From Holophagales bacterium (GTDB lineage Bacteria > Acidobacteriota > Thermoanaerobaculia > UBA5066): DNA of 64,000 nt. Position 1 is the stretch's first letter; each line of letters starts with the position of its first letter. The notes under the pieces were generated by a model. The model was not told the origin of the DNA. It worked only from the letters and a program-made list of their open reading frames with translations, and made no database searches. Of the stretch, positions 8,556-17,371 are shown piece after piece. Location: NCBI GenBank assembly GCA_016714815.1, contig JADKBZ010000003.1, forward strand, positions 62,001-126,000. The letters run 5' to 3'. The position numbers and the translations under genes are program-made.

Positions 8556-10295
8556 TCAGACCGAGGTCAGAGGAGGCGAGAGGGGGACCTGGCTGGCGTC
8601 GGCAAGGATCCGACGCGCCTGGTCCGGCAGGGAGGTGAACCGGACGGCGAAGGTGCCGTGCCCGGTTGCGCGTCGCGGGAGCGCCTTGGCGTAGGCGTCG
8701 ACCGAGGGCTCCGTCCCCAGAACGATCCGCAGATCGCTGAAGGGGCGAACCCCTTCCTCGGACCGGACCTCCGCCTCCGAGAGGTCGTCGGAGATCGCCA
8801 CGATCGCCCCTTCCCGCTCCTCCCCCCGGGCGTCCTTCCCGCGGATGACCACGAACTGGCACGGGACGTCTTTCGACGAGGGGCGTGTCACGACCGCCCG
8901 GCGGAGGACCCGGAGCCCGTAGGCGCCCCCCAGCCCCGTCAGGTCGTGGAGGCGGACGGGACGCATCCCCTTCGGCTGCACGTCGAGGACCGCGCCGACC
9001 TCGGCCAGATCGCCGAGCGCCTCCCTCGTCGCTCCGGAGAGAAGGATCTGCCCTCCCACCGTGTACGACTCGATCCGGGACGTGAAGTTCACGGATCGCC
9101 CGACGACCCCGAACTTCATCCGTCGCTGGGAGCCGATGTTGCCCACGACGACCTCTCCGGTGTGGAGCCCGATCCCCATCTCCACCTCCGGCATCCCCCT
9201 CTCGCGGTGCCTGGAGTTGACGGCCTCCATCTCGCGCTGCATCTCGATCGCGCAGGCCGCCGCCCGGTGGGCGTCGTCCGGTCGCGCGAAGGGGACGCCG
9301 AAGAGGGCGAGGATCGCGTCACCCAGGAACTCGTCGATCATCCCGCCCCACTTCTGGATCACGGCCGTCATCGCTTCGAGGTAGCCGTTCAGGAGGGAAA
9401 CGACCTCCTGGGCGTCGAGCCCGTCCGCGAGCGCCGAGAAGCCCCTCAGATCCGACATCAGGAGCGTCATGGTCCGCTTCTCGCCGCCGAGCTTCAGCCC
9501 CTCGGGGCTTTCGAGGAGGCCGGTGACGACCTCGTCGGAAAGGTACCGCCCGAAGGTCTCCTGGATGAAACGGTTCCTCACCTCGAGCTCCCGCTTGCTC
9601 TCGGCCAGCTCGGAGACGATCCGTCCCTTCTCGATGAGGCCCGAGAGCTGCTCGGCGATCTGCTCGAACACCTCCACGTGGGCGTCGGCGTACTGTCCCT
9701 TCTGCCGGCTGGAGAAGAAGAGGAACCCCACCGGGACGCCACCGGAGACGAGGGGACAGGTCAGGGACGAACGGAGCCCTTCCTGGACGATGAGGCGGGT
9801 CGACTCGGAGCCCGGCTTCTTCGCGAGGTACTCCTCGAGGTCGTTCAGGATCCTCGACTTCCCGGTCAGGACGATCTCCTCGAGGCTCGACCCGGCGATC
9901 GGCGCCTCGAAGCACTTCCCGAGCTGCGGCGGCCCCATCTCGCTCCTCACCCACCGCGTGGCGGCGACCTTCCCCTCCTGTTCGAGGAGCGAGACGCCGA
10001 TCCGGTCGTAAGGGATCACGTCCCGGAAGCTCTCGTAGACCCTGTCGAGGACGTCGTCGAGGAGAAGGCCCCGCGCGATCTGCGCCCTCACCTCCTCGAG
10101 CCGCTGGAGCCGGCGGTAGTCGAGCTCGAGGGAACGGCCGACCTCGCGAAGCGCCCGCGCGACCGGCCCGACCGTCCGGGAGGCCTCGAGCTCCTGCGCC
10201 CGGTCCGCGGCACCGCCGAAGTCGTACCGTGCGAGGTGCTCCGCGGCCAGGACGAGCCTCGAGACACTGTCGGGTCCTTTGGGCTTCTCGGTCAC
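8556..10295 (-). CDS. GAF-domain class III adenylate/guanylate cyclase with PilZ-like tail
   Basis: A cytosolic signalling enzyme of about 579 residues predicted to make cyclic AMP or GMP. Domains in order: N-terminal helical region; GAF domain (about residues 95-235, LDDVLDRVYESFRDVIPYDR to SRQKGQYADAHVEVFEQIAE); linker coiled coil; class III cyclase core (about 270-430) with both metal aspartates (MSDLRGFSALADG and DEFLGDAILALFG) and the VNFTSRIE motif that supplies the transition-state Asn and Arg; and a C-terminal segment ending in GTFAVRFTSLPDQARRIL, which resembles a PilZ-like domain. GTG 10295 is preferred; a longer TTG 10340 start is in frame. It follows livF by about 116 bp on the same strand. 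Substrate specificity cannot be read reliably. Confidence 0.85.
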   Translation of the reverse strand: MTEKPKGPDSVSRLVLAAEHLARYDFGGAADRAQELEASRTVGPVARALREVGRSLELDYRRLQRLEEVRAQIARGLLLDDVLDRVYESFRDVIPYDRIGVSLLEQEGKVAATRWVRSEMGPPQLGKCFEAPIAGSSLEEIVLTGKSRILNDLEEYLAKKPGSESTRLIVQEGLRSSLTCPLVSGGVPVGFLFFSSRQKGQYADAHVEVFEQIAEQLSGLIEKGRIVSELAESKRELEVRNRFIQETFGRYLSDEVVTGLLESPEGLKLGGEKRTMTLLMSDLRGFSALADGLDAQEVVSLLNGYLEAMTAVIQKWGGMIDEFLGDAILALFGVPFARPDDAHRAAACAIEMQREMEAVNSRHRERGMPEVEMGIGLHTGEVVVGNIGSQRRMKFGVVGRSVNFTSRIESYTVGGQILLSGATREALGDLAEVGAVLDVQPKGMRPVRLHDLTGLGGAYGLRVLRRAVVTRPSSKDVPCQFVVIRGKDARGEEREGAIVAISDDLSEAEVRSEEGVRPFSDLRIVLGTEPSVDAYAKALPRRATGHGTFAVRFTSLPDQARRILADASQVPLSPPLTSV

Positions 10296-10411
10296 GAAAT
10301 GTCCACGCGAGACGATAGAGACTCGACCGATGCGCCGCAAGCAGGGAGTGACCCGGTTCGGAGACAGGCAGGAAATCGTGGGATCCGGTTACGCGCGTTG
10401 GACGCCCGCCC

Positions 10412-11131
10412 CTACTCCCCCCCGAGGTATGCCCTGCGCACCGAATCGCTCTTCGCGAGGGCGGAGGCCTCGTCGCGAAGGACGATCCTCCCCACCTCCA
10501 GGACGCAGCCGACGTGCGAGACCGAGAGCGCCATCCGGGCGTTCTGCTCGACGAGGAGGATCGTCGTCCCCGCCGCGTTGATCTCGCGGACGATCCGGAA
10601 GATCGTCGCGACGACCTGCGGCGCCAGGCCCAGGGACGGCTCGTCGAGGAGGAGGAGTCTCGGGCGGGCGAGGAGAGCGCGGGCGATGGCGAGCATCTGC
10701 TGCTCGCCTCCCGAGAGGGTCCCCGCGCTCTGCGAGAGCCGCTCCCGGAGGCGCGGGAAGAGGGCGAGCGAGCGCTCCCGGTCGGCGGCGATCCCGGCGG
10801 AGTCGCTCCGGGTGAAGGCGCCGAGGGCGAGGTTCTCGTCCACGGACATGTTCGGGAAGATCCCTCGCCCCTCGGGCGCCTGGACGACGCCACGCTTCAC
10901 GATTTCGTGAGGGGCGAGCTCCCCGATCTCTTCTCCCGCAAACGCGACGCTCCCCGCCGACGCCCGGAGGAGGCCCGAGATCGTCCGAAGCGTCGTCGTC
11001 TTGCCGGCGCCGTTCGACCCGATGAGGGTCACGATGCGCCCCTCGGGAACGTCCAGGTCGATGCCGTGGAGCGCCTCGATCGCACCGTAGCGGACGGTGA
11101 GGCCGCGGACGGAGAGAAGCGGCCCGTTCAC
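10412..11131 (-). CDS. livF: Branched-chain amino acid ABC transporter ATP-binding protein LivF
   Basis: A 239-residue cytoplasmic ATPase that powers branched-chain amino acid import with LivG. It shows Walker A GSNGAGKTTTLRTI, the Q-loop region RGVVQAPEGRGIFPNMSVDE (typical of LivF), signature LSGGEQQMLAIARALL, and Walker B LLLLDEPSLGLAP. It overlaps livG by 4 bp and is the last gene of livKHMGF. Confidence 0.95.
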   Translation of the reverse strand: MNGPLLSVRGLTVRYGAIEALHGIDLDVPEGRIVTLIGSNGAGKTTTLRTISGLLRASAGSVAFAGEEIGELAPHEIVKRGVVQAPEGRGIFPNMSVDENLALGAFTRSDSAGIAADRERSLALFPRLRERLSQSAGTLSGGEQQMLAIARALLARPRLLLLDEPSLGLAPQVVATIFRIVREINAAGTTILLVEQNARMALSVSHVGCVLEVGRIVLRDEASALAKSDSVRRAYLGGE

Positions 11132-11949
11132 GCTCGTCCCTCCACGGCCTCGTCGACGGCCTCGTCGACGGCCTCGTCCACGGCTCCGGTCCCGAGGTAC
11201 GCCTCGATGACTTTCGGGTCGCGGCGGATCGCGGCCGGCGCGCCGACGGCGATCGTCTCGCCGTGGTCGAGGACGGTGATCCCTTCGACGAGGTCCATCA
11301 CGACGCCCATGTCGTGCTCGATCAGGAGGACGGCGATGTCGAAGCGGGCCGGGAGGCCACGGATCAGGTCGGTCAGCTCGTCCTTCTCCCGGGGGTTCAT
11401 GCCGGCGGCCGGCTCGTCGAGGAGGAGGACCTTCGGCGCGGTCGCCAGCGCCCGCGCCATCTCCAGCCGCCGCTGGTCGCCGTAGGGGAGGTTTCGGGCG
11501 TCGTCGTCCGCCCGCTCCTCCAGGCCGAAGAGGGAGAGGAGTGCGCGCGAGCGCTCTTCCATCGCCTTCTCCTCGGCGAGGTGCCGCGGCGTCCTGAGGA
11601 GCGCCGCGAGGAGGCCGTGCCGGGCGTCCAGGTGACAGGCGACGCGGACGTTGTCGAGGACGGAGAGGTCCGGAAAGAGCCGGATGTTCTGGAACGTCCG
11701 CGCCAGGCCCGCGGCGGTGATCTCGTGCGGCGGGAGGCCGTTCAGGCGCCGCCCCTCGAGCGAGACCGTGCCCGAGTCGGGGCGGTAGACGCCCGTCAGG
11801 AGGTTGAAGGCGGTCGTCTTCCCGGCCCCGTTCGGGCCGATCAGGCCCCAGAGCTGCCTCCTGCCGAGCGACAGGCTGAAGGCGTTCACCGCTTTCAGCC
11901 CGCCGAAGGCGAGCGAGATGGATTCGACGGAGAGGAGCGGGCCGCTCAC
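11128..11949 (-). CDS. livG: Branched-chain amino acid ABC transporter ATP-binding protein LivG
   Basis: A 273-residue ATPase partner of LivF. Walker A is GPNGAGKTTAFNLLTG, followed by the LivG hallmark GLARTFQNIRLFPDLSVLDN, and Walker B is KVLLLDEPAAGMNP. The signature region is divergent (LPYGDQRRLEMARALA), as is normal for LivG. It overlaps livM and livF by 4 bp each. The C-terminus carries an unusual AVDE-AVDE-AVDE-AVEG tail encoded by 12-bp tandem repeats. Confidence 0.95.
   Translation of the reverse strand: MSGPLLSVESISLAFGGLKAVNAFSLSLGRRQLWGLIGPNGAGKTTAFNLLTGVYRPDSGTVSLEGRRLNGLPPHEITAAGLARTFQNIRLFPDLSVLDNVRVACHLDARHGLLAALLRTPRHLAEEKAMEERSRALLSLFGLEERADDDARNLPYGDQRRLEMARALATAPKVLLLDEPAAGMNPREKDELTDLIRGLPARFDIAVLLIEHDMGVVMDLVEGITVLDHGETIAVGAPAAIRRDPKVIEAYLGTGAVDEAVDEAVDEAVEGRA
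11146..11181 (-). repeat. Three 12-bp tandem repeats in the livG 3' end
   Basis: Three units of GGCCTCGTCGAC (plus strand; the third has one change) lie at 11146-11157, 11158-11169 and 11170-11181. They stay in frame and encode the Ala-Val-Asp-Glu repeats at the LivG C-terminus, just before the stop and the livF start. Copy-number change would alter tail length without a frameshift. Confidence 0.85.
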
Positions 11950-13022
11950 CGCCCGGTCCCCTTGCGTCGCGGACGCCAGACGTCCCAGATCTCGCCGAGA
12001 CCCAGGAGCCCCTGGGGCCTCACGATCATCACGACGACGAGGAGCGCCGCGTAGAGGATCATCCGGTACTCGGAGAAGGAGCGGAGGAGCTCGGGGAGGA
12101 GCGTCAGGATCACCGCGGCGATCGCCGCGCCCGAGATCGACCCCATCCCGCCGAGGACCACCATGATCACCACGTCGAAGGATTTCTGGAACCCCAGCTC
12201 GCGAGGGTTCAGCGTCGTCCCGACGAGGTGGGCGAAGAGGCCCCCCGCGAGTCCGGCGAAGAGCGCCGAGAGGACGAACGCCGTCACCTTCACGCGGGTC
12301 GTCGGGATCCCCATCGCCTCCGCCGCCACCTCGTCCTCTCGGATCGCCAGGAACGACCGGCCGTGGCTTCCCGACTTGAGCCGGTACGCCACGACGAGCA
12401 TCACGGTCACGAAGATCCCGACCCAGAACGGCGACGTGTAGAACGGGATCCCCGTGAAGCCGAGCGCGCCGCCGACGTGCGTGGCGAGCTCGGGGAGCGG
12501 CGTCCTCCGGACCTCCGCCGCCGTCGGGAGGACGTCGCCGGTCCGCTGCAGGAGGACCCGGAGGATCTCTCCGAAACCGAGCGTGACGATGGCGAGGTAG
12601 TCGCCCCGCAGGCGGAGCGAAGGGAGGCCGACGAGGAGCCCCGCGAGAGCCGCCACGGCCGCGCCCGCCAGGCAGGCGGCGAGGAAGAGCAGCTCGCCGC
12701 CGCCGAGGAAGCCGCCGTGCGCGGCCGGGCTCCCCCAGAGGAGCATCGAGCCGTAGTACGTCACGAGCCCCGCGGTGTACCCCCCGACCGCCATGAAGCC
12801 GGCGTGCCCGATGGAGAACTGCCCGGTGAATCCGTTCACGAGGTTGAGCGACACCGCGAGGATGACGTTGATTCCCGCGTCCATCACCAGCTTCGTGGCG
12901 AAGGGTCCCGAGGCGGGCGCGACGACGAAGTGGAGAAGGAGCGACGCGAACGCGCCGACGAGGAACGGCAGGACGCCGCGGAGGGCCGTCACGGCGGCGC
13001 TCGGCCCAGGGCGCGCTTCCAT
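11946..13022 (-). CDS. livM: Branched-chain amino acid ABC transporter permease LivM
   Basis: A 358-residue inner-membrane permease with about nine to ten helices. Family features are NVILAVSLNLVNGFTGQFSI followed by GHAGFMAVGGYTAG, LRLRGDYLAIVTLGFGEILR, and the coupling segment GRSFLAIREDEVAAEAMGI. It starts 1 bp after livH and overlaps livG by 4 bp. Confidence 0.95.
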   Translation of the reverse strand: MEARPGPSAAVTALRGVLPFLVGAFASLLLHFVVAPASGPFATKLVMDAGINVILAVSLNLVNGFTGQFSIGHAGFMAVGGYTAGLVTYYGSMLLWGSPAAHGGFLGGGELLFLAACLAGAAVAALAGLLVGLPSLRLRGDYLAIVTLGFGEILRVLLQRTGDVLPTAAEVRRTPLPELATHVGGALGFTGIPFYTSPFWVGIFVTVMLVVAYRLKSGSHGRSFLAIREDEVAAEAMGIPTTRVKVTAFVLSALFAGLAGGLFAHLVGTTLNPRELGFQKSFDVVIMVVLGGMGSISGAAIAAVILTLLPELLRSFSEYRMILYAALLVVVMIVRPQGLLGLGEIWDVWRPRRKGTGR

Positions 13023-13023
13023 C

Positions 13024-13950
13024 TCAGACCTTCTCGACGGCGGCCCGGCCGAGGAGCCCGGCCGGCCTGTAGAGGAGGACGAGGATCAGCAGCGTGAAGA
13101 CGTAGAGGTCGCGAAGGTGCGGGGAGAAGTAGGCCGCGCCGAAGAGCTCGACCGCGCCGATGAGCAGGCCGCCGAGCATGGCGCCGCGGATGTTTCCGAT
13201 TCCGCCGACCACCGCCGCGACGAACGCCTTCAGACCGAGGAGGACCCACGTGGCGTGCGCCGGCTGGTTGAGGCCGGGGTACTTCATCGCGTAGAGGAGC
13301 CCCGCCGCGGCCGCGAGCGCCGAGCCGAGCCCGAAGGTGAAGGCGACGACCCGGTCGACCGGGATCCCCATCAGCGCCGCGGTCTTCACGTCCCAGGAAA
13401 CGGCGCGCATCGCCCGCCCGAGCTTCGTCCGGAAGACGAGCGCCTCGAGGCCGAGCATCAGCGCGACGGCCGTCCCCGCGCCGATCAGGTCGACGAGGCG
13501 CAGGTCGACCCCGGCGACGCTCGCCAGGACCCGGTCCGGGAGGAGCTGAGGCATCCGCTGGGGCTGCGTCCCGAAGACGAAGGGGAGCTGTCCGACGTTC
13601 TGCAGGAGGAGGGAGACGCCGATCGCGGTGATGAGGACGTTCAGGCGCGGCGCCCCCCGGAGGGGACGGTAGGCGAACCGCTCGATGGCGATCCCCGCGG
13701 CGGCGCAGAAGGCCATGGAGGCGAGGAGGATCGCGAAGCCTCCGAGGAGGGGAGGCGTCGCCCCGGCCTTCGTCCAGCCCAGCGCCGCCGCCATCGCGAA
13801 CGAGCTCCAGGCCCCCAGGACGAAGATGTCGCTGTGCGCGAAGTTGATGAACTTCAGGACGCCGTAGACCATCGTGTAGCCGAGCGCGATGAGCGCGTAG
13901 AGGCTGCCGACGGCCACGGCGTCCATCGCCGTCTGCAGGAGCTTGGTCAT
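13024..13950 (-). CDS. livH: Branched-chain amino acid ABC transporter permease LivH
   Basis: A 308-residue membrane permease. ATG 13950 overlaps the livK stop by 4 bp. A longer in-frame extension to 15267 is only antisense-like translation of livK. The family pattern is clear: VGSLYALIALGYTMVYGVLK, FINFAHSDIFVLGAWSSF, MRAVSWDVKTAALMGI and VVGGIGNIRGAMLGGLLIG. It pairs with LivM to form the translocation channel. Confidence 0.95.
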   Translation of the reverse strand: MTKLLQTAMDAVAVGSLYALIALGYTMVYGVLKFINFAHSDIFVLGAWSSFAMAAALGWTKAGATPPLLGGFAILLASMAFCAAAGIAIERFAYRPLRGAPRLNVLITAIGVSLLLQNVGQLPFVFGTQPQRMPQLLPDRVLASVAGVDLRLVDLIGAGTAVALMLGLEALVFRTKLGRAMRAVSWDVKTAALMGIPVDRVVAFTFGLGSALAAAAGLLYAMKYPGLNQPAHATWVLLGLKAFVAAVVGGIGNIRGAMLGGLLIGAVELFGAAYFSPHLRDLYVFTLLILVLLYRPAGLLGRAAVEKV

Positions 13951-15140
13951 TCGGCGGGCGGGATCGACTCGACGAACGTCGGGACGCCCCCCTTCATCTG
14001 CACGATCACGGCCGACTTGTTCGCGTTCCGGTCCGCGTCGATCGTGATCTTCCCCGTCACGCCGGCGAAGTCCTTCGTCGCGGCGATGGCGGCGGCGAGG
14101 TCCTTCCCGGAGAGCGACGGGGCGCGGTCCATGGCGTCGAAGAGGAGCCGGGCCGCGTCGTAGGCGAGCGCGACCATCGCGTCGGGCGTCCCGTGGTGCT
14201 TCGCCCGGTACGCCGCGAGGAAGGCCTGCACCTCGGGGCGCGGGTCCTCGTGGGAGTAGTGATTCGAGAAGTAGCTCCCCTCGATCGCGGCCCCGCCGAT
14301 CTCGGCCAGCTTGGCGGAGTCCCATCCGTCGCCGCCGAGGAGCGGCGCGGTCAGCCCCAGCCGGCGCGCCTGGATGGCGACGTTGCCGGCGTCGGTGTAG
14401 TAGCCGGGGACGAAGACGGCGTCGGGCATCGTCTCCCGGATCGTCGTCAGCTGGGCACTGAAGTCCTGGTCGCCGCCGGTGTAGGCCTGCTCGGTGGTGA
14501 CCGTCCCGCCGAGAGCCGCGAAGGCCGCGCCGAAGTAGTCCTTGAGCCCCTTGGAGTAGGCCTGCCCCTGGTCGTAGAGGATGGCCACCTTCTTCGCCTT
14601 CAGGCTCCGGGCCGCGAACTTCGCCACCGCTTCGCCCTGGAAGGAGTCGAGGAAGCAGACCCGGAAGACCATGTCGCCGACCTGCGTGACGGCGGGGTTC
14701 GTGGACGCCGGGGTGATCATCGGCACACCGTACTGCTGCGCGACCCGCCCCCCGGCGATCGAGAGCGACGAGGCGACCTCGCCGAGGAGCGCGACGACCT
14801 TGTCGTCGGTGACGAGCCGGGTGACGGCGGTCCCCGCCTCCTGGGTCTTCCCCTGCGTGTCGTAGGTCTTCACGCGGACCTTCTTTCCCTTCACGCCCCC
14901 CTTCGCGTTCCGCTCCTCGACGGCGAGGAGGAACCCCTCGTCGGACGAACGGCCGAACGTCGCCTCCGAGCCCGTCATCGACCCGTAGTGCCCGACGAGA
15001 ATCTCGTCCGGGGCCGGGGCGGGACCCGGGGTCGTTCTTCCGCCGCAGGCGGAAAGTACGAGCGTGGCGGCGAGAGCCAGGATCGCGGCCGAAGCGCGCC
15101 GGACGATTCGGGAAACGCTGTGGTTCGGTCCTCGTGCCAT
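13947..15140 (-). CDS. livK: Branched-chain amino acid ABC transporter substrate-binding lipoprotein
   Basis: A 397-residue periplasmic receptor of the LivK/LivJ (Leu/Ile/Val-binding) family. ATG 15140 is chosen because AGAGGAGAG precedes it at good spacing and a lipoprotein signal follows, with lipobox LSAC at about residues 29-32. Core motifs are ILVGHYGSMTGSEATFG, VALLGEVASSLSIAGGRVAQ, GVPMITPASTNPAVTQ and the ligand loop FVPGYYTDAGNVAIQARRLG. It is the first gene of livKHMGF. Substrate is an amino acid or similar small molecule; the exact ligand is unknown. Confidence 0.93.
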   Translation of the reverse strand: MARGPNHSVSRIVRRASAAILALAATLVLSACGGRTTPGPAPAPDEILVGHYGSMTGSEATFGRSSDEGFLLAVEERNAKGGVKGKKVRVKTYDTQGKTQEAGTAVTRLVTDDKVVALLGEVASSLSIAGGRVAQQYGVPMITPASTNPAVTQVGDMVFRVCFLDSFQGEAVAKFAARSLKAKKVAILYDQGQAYSKGLKDYFGAAFAALGGTVTTEQAYTGGDQDFSAQLTTIRETMPDAVFVPGYYTDAGNVAIQARRLGLTAPLLGGDGWDSAKLAEIGGAAIEGSYFSNHYSHEDPRPEVQAFLAAYRAKHHGTPDAMVALAYDAARLLFDAMDRAPSLSGKDLAAAIAATKDFAGVTGKITIDADRNANKSAVIVQMKGGVPTFVESIPPAE

Positions 15141-15454
15141 CGGTCTCTCCTCTTCGGGACGCAGAGCGACAGCGTGAATGGCGGTCGCCCCGGAGCCGCC
15201 CCGACACGGGTCGTTCAAAGTGTCCGTCTCGAAACCGCGCATTAGAGCAGTCACCCCGCCCTCCCACAAGCGGCCCGGGCGAGCTCCCTGACCGGGCTCC
15301 GGAACGAGGACGCGGGGTGTCGGGTGGCCCTCACCTTCGACCGGTCGCCGAAAGGAGCGCCGGGCCTCGAAGAGCCGCGAGACACAACACACAGCCCTGA
15401 CCCCGTGCTCTTCCCCTCGTTCCCGGACGCGAGCCCGGGACTTCGAGTTCTCCA
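15141..15454. other. Divergent intergenic region livK/padR
   Basis: About 314 bp separate livK from the padR operator. It holds the upstream leader of livK and no gene I can support. A 13-bp word GCCCTGACCCCGT (15394-15406) also occurs at 6628-6640 and may be a dispersed short repeat. Confidence 0.4.
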
Positions 15455-15475
15455 ATACCTTGCGTAACAAGATAT
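15455..15475 (+). promoter_or_regulatory. Candidate PadR operator
   Basis: The inverted repeat ATACCTTG-CGTAA-CAAGATAT (15455-15475) has 7 of 8 arm positions matching and sits 19 bp upstream of the padR ATG. Its AT-rich composition stands out from the surrounding GC-rich DNA. Autoregulation by PadR through this site is inference. Confidence 0.55.
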
Positions 15476-15494
15476 CGTGCATTACCATTGCCTC

Positions 15495-15869
15495 ATGACG
15501 AAGGACGAGGAACGCGTCGAGGGGCGAAAGGGGATCGAGAGGGAGCTGAAGCGGGGCTCGCTCGAGCTCATCGTGCTCCACCTGCTCGCTCCCGGAGAGG
15601 CCTACGGGTACGAGATCGTCTCCATGCTCACGGCGGAGACGAACGGGGCGCTCGAGGTGACGGACGGCACGCTCTACCCGGTCCTCTACCGGCTCGAGAG
15701 GGCGGGCTTCGTCTCGGTTCGATGGGAAACGCCGCAACGGGGCGTCCCGCGGAAGTACTACAAGCTGACCGAAGCGGGGCGCGCCGAGCTGGCCGCGCTC
15801 ACGCTCGAATGGACCACCTTCGCCAGGGCCATGGCGAAGCTCTTGCGACCAGGGAGGGACGGCCGATGA
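15495..15869 (+). CDS. PadR-family transcriptional repressor
   Basis: A 124-residue winged-helix DNA-binding protein. Motifs are RELKRGSLELIVLHLLAPGE, AYGYEIVSMLTAETNG, VTDGTLYPVLYRLERAGFV and RKYYKLTEAGRAEL, all characteristic of the PadR N-terminal domain. ATG 15495 is preferred to in-frame GTG 15477, which would place the start inside the operator flank. No clear ribosome site is seen, so the mRNA may have a very short leader. It overlaps the next gene by 4 bp and probably represses the downstream ABC/peptidase genes in response to an unknown ligand. Confidence 0.9.
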   Translation: MTKDEERVEGRKGIERELKRGSLELIVLHLLAPGEAYGYEIVSMLTAETNGALEVTDGTLYPVLYRLERAGFVSVRWETPQRGVPRKYYKLTEAGRAELAALTLEWTTFARAMAKLLRPGRDGR

Positions 15870-16459
15870 CCACCGCGGACGAATTCGTCGAGAGAGTGCT
15901 CGCCAGCCTGCCCGGCTCTACGCCCCAGCGGGAGCAGATCGGACTGGAACTGAGCGGCCACATCGCCGAGCGGGTCGCGGAGGGTGTGCCGCTCGACGAC
16001 GTCCTTCGGCAGCTCGGCGACCCGACCGTCCTGGCGGAGTCGTACCTGAGCGCCGTACCGCTCGTCGGCGCACCGTTCCTCAGCCGGAGCCTGGCCAAGG
16101 CCCTCGACGCCGCGTTCGTCCTCGTCGCGGTCGCAATTCCTGCGACTCTCACGGGGATGCTCGTCCCCGAACGCCTTCAGGGAGGCGTGGTCGTCGTGGC
16201 GATGATCGCCGCGGGCCTCGGGTTCGTCCTCGGCACCGTTTTCGCCGAGCTGCGGTTCGGGCAGACCCCGGGCAAGCGTCTCCTCGGCCTGCGGGTCGTC
16301 CGCGAGTCGGGGGCGCCGATCGGGCTCGGGCAGGCGATCGTCCGCCAGCTTCCGCTCGTCCTCTCGATCTTCTTCGTCGACGTCCTCTTCGCGCTCTTCA
16401 CCGAGAAGAAGCAGCGAGCCTTCGAGATGCTCTCCAAGAGCCGCGTCGTCGTGGACTGA
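15866..16459 (+). CDS. RDD-family membrane protein with HAAS-like N-terminal domain
   Basis: A 197-residue protein. Residues 1-65 are an amphipathic helical domain (ADEFVERVLASLPGSTPQRE, then LELSGHIAERVAEG, LDDVLRQLGDPTVLAESYLS), the HAAS/DUF1700 type usually encoded beside PadR. Residues about 75-190 form an RDD membrane domain with FGQTPGKRLLGLRVVRESG and a final conserved segment LFALFTEKKQRAFEMLSKS. ATG 15866 overlaps padR by 4 bp, with AGGGAGGG as ribosome site. RDD proteins are often tied to transport or lipid processes; the specific role here is unknown. Confidence 0.85.
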   Translation: MTTADEFVERVLASLPGSTPQREQIGLELSGHIAERVAEGVPLDDVLRQLGDPTVLAESYLSAVPLVGAPFLSRSLAKALDAAFVLVAVAIPATLTGMLVPERLQGGVVVVAMIAAGLGFVLGTVFAELRFGQTPGKRLLGLRVVRESGAPIGLGQAIVRQLPLVLSIFFVDVLFALFTEKKQRAFEMLSKSRVVVD

Positions 16460-16462
16460 GCC

Positions 16463-17371
16463 GTGCTCGAGATCCGCGACCTCGTGAAGGTCTACCCGGG
16501 CCCGGTGACGGCTCTCTCGGGCGTGAGCCTGACCATTCCGCGGGGGCTTTACGGCCTCCTCGGGCCGAACGGGTCCGGCAAGACGACCCTGATGCGTATC
16601 CTCGCAGGCCTCCTGGCGCCGACGTCCGGCTCCGTGTCGAAAGACGGTGTGGACGTCACGCACCAGCCCGACCTCGTCCAGCCGCGTCTCGGCTTCCTGC
16701 CGCAGGACTTCGGTTTCTACCCGGAGCTGACGGGCCAGGCAATGCTGCGGCACCTCCTGGTACTGAAGGGCGTCGATGCCCCCGGGGGGCTGAACGCGCT
16801 CTGTGAGGCACTCCTTGACCGGGTGAACCTCACGCGCGAGAAGGACCGGAAGGTCGGGACGTACTCGGGAGGAATGAGGCAGCGGCTCGGCATCGCGCAG
16901 GCGATCGCCGGAGACCCCGACCTCGTCGTCGTCGACGAGCCGACGGTCGGGCTCGACCCCGAGGAACGGATCCGCTTCTTCCGCCTCCTCTCCGAGCTGG
17001 GGCGAGACCGGACGGTGCTCCTGTCGACGCACCTCGTCGAGGACGTCGCGATGCTCTGTCCGCGGTTCGCGGTGATCCGGAAGGGACGGGTGCTGGCGGA
17101 GACGACGCCAGCGCGGGCGCGCGCCTCGATCGCGGGCCGGGTCTTCGAGGGGTTCGTCGAGCCGGCCGACCTCACGTCACCGTCGCTGGCGGCGCGCCTG
17201 ACCCAGGCACGCCTGGAGGAGGGACGGAACGTGGTCCGCCTGCACGTGCCCGACGGCCCTCCCCCCGACGGCTTCGTGCCGGTGCCGCCGACGCTGGAAG
17301 ACGCGTACATGGTCCTCGCGGGAGGAGCGGCGCCCGGGCTCGCCGCCGCCTGGCCCGAGACGTCCGCGTGA
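16463..17371 (+). CDS. ABC transporter ATP-binding protein (ABC-2 type)
   Basis: A 302-residue ATPase starting at GTG 16463, 3 bp after the RDD gene. Walker A is LLGPNGSGKTTLMRILAG, signature YSGGMRQRLGIAQAIAGD, Walker B DLVVVDEPTVGLDP, H-loop LLSTHLVEDVAMLC. The C-terminal ~70 residues form an accessory domain. It overlaps the downstream permease/peptidase fusion by 4 bp (GTGA) and is its energising subunit. Confidence 0.93.
   Translation: MLEIRDLVKVYPGPVTALSGVSLTIPRGLYGLLGPNGSGKTTLMRILAGLLAPTSGSVSKDGVDVTHQPDLVQPRLGFLPQDFGFYPELTGQAMLRHLLVLKGVDAPGGLNALCEALLDRVNLTREKDRKVGTYSGGMRQRLGIAQAIAGDPDLVVVDEPTVGLDPEERIRFFRLLSELGRDRTVLLSTHLVEDVAMLCPRFAVIRKGRVLAETTPARARASIAGRVFEGFVEPADLTSPSLAARLTQARLEEGRNVVRLHVPDGPPPDGFVPVPPTLEDAYMVLAGGAAPGLAAAWPETSA

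Noticed and set aside
13951..15267. N-terminal extension of the LivH frame to 15267
   Set aside because: The extension lies within livK in another frame and is Arg/Gly-rich; LivH homology begins at ATG 13950.
6628..15406. The 13-bp word GCCCTGACCCCGT at 6628-6640 and 15394-15406
   Set aside because: Two copies of a short GC-rich word are too few to claim a repeat family, although similar words flank REP-type elements in other genomes.
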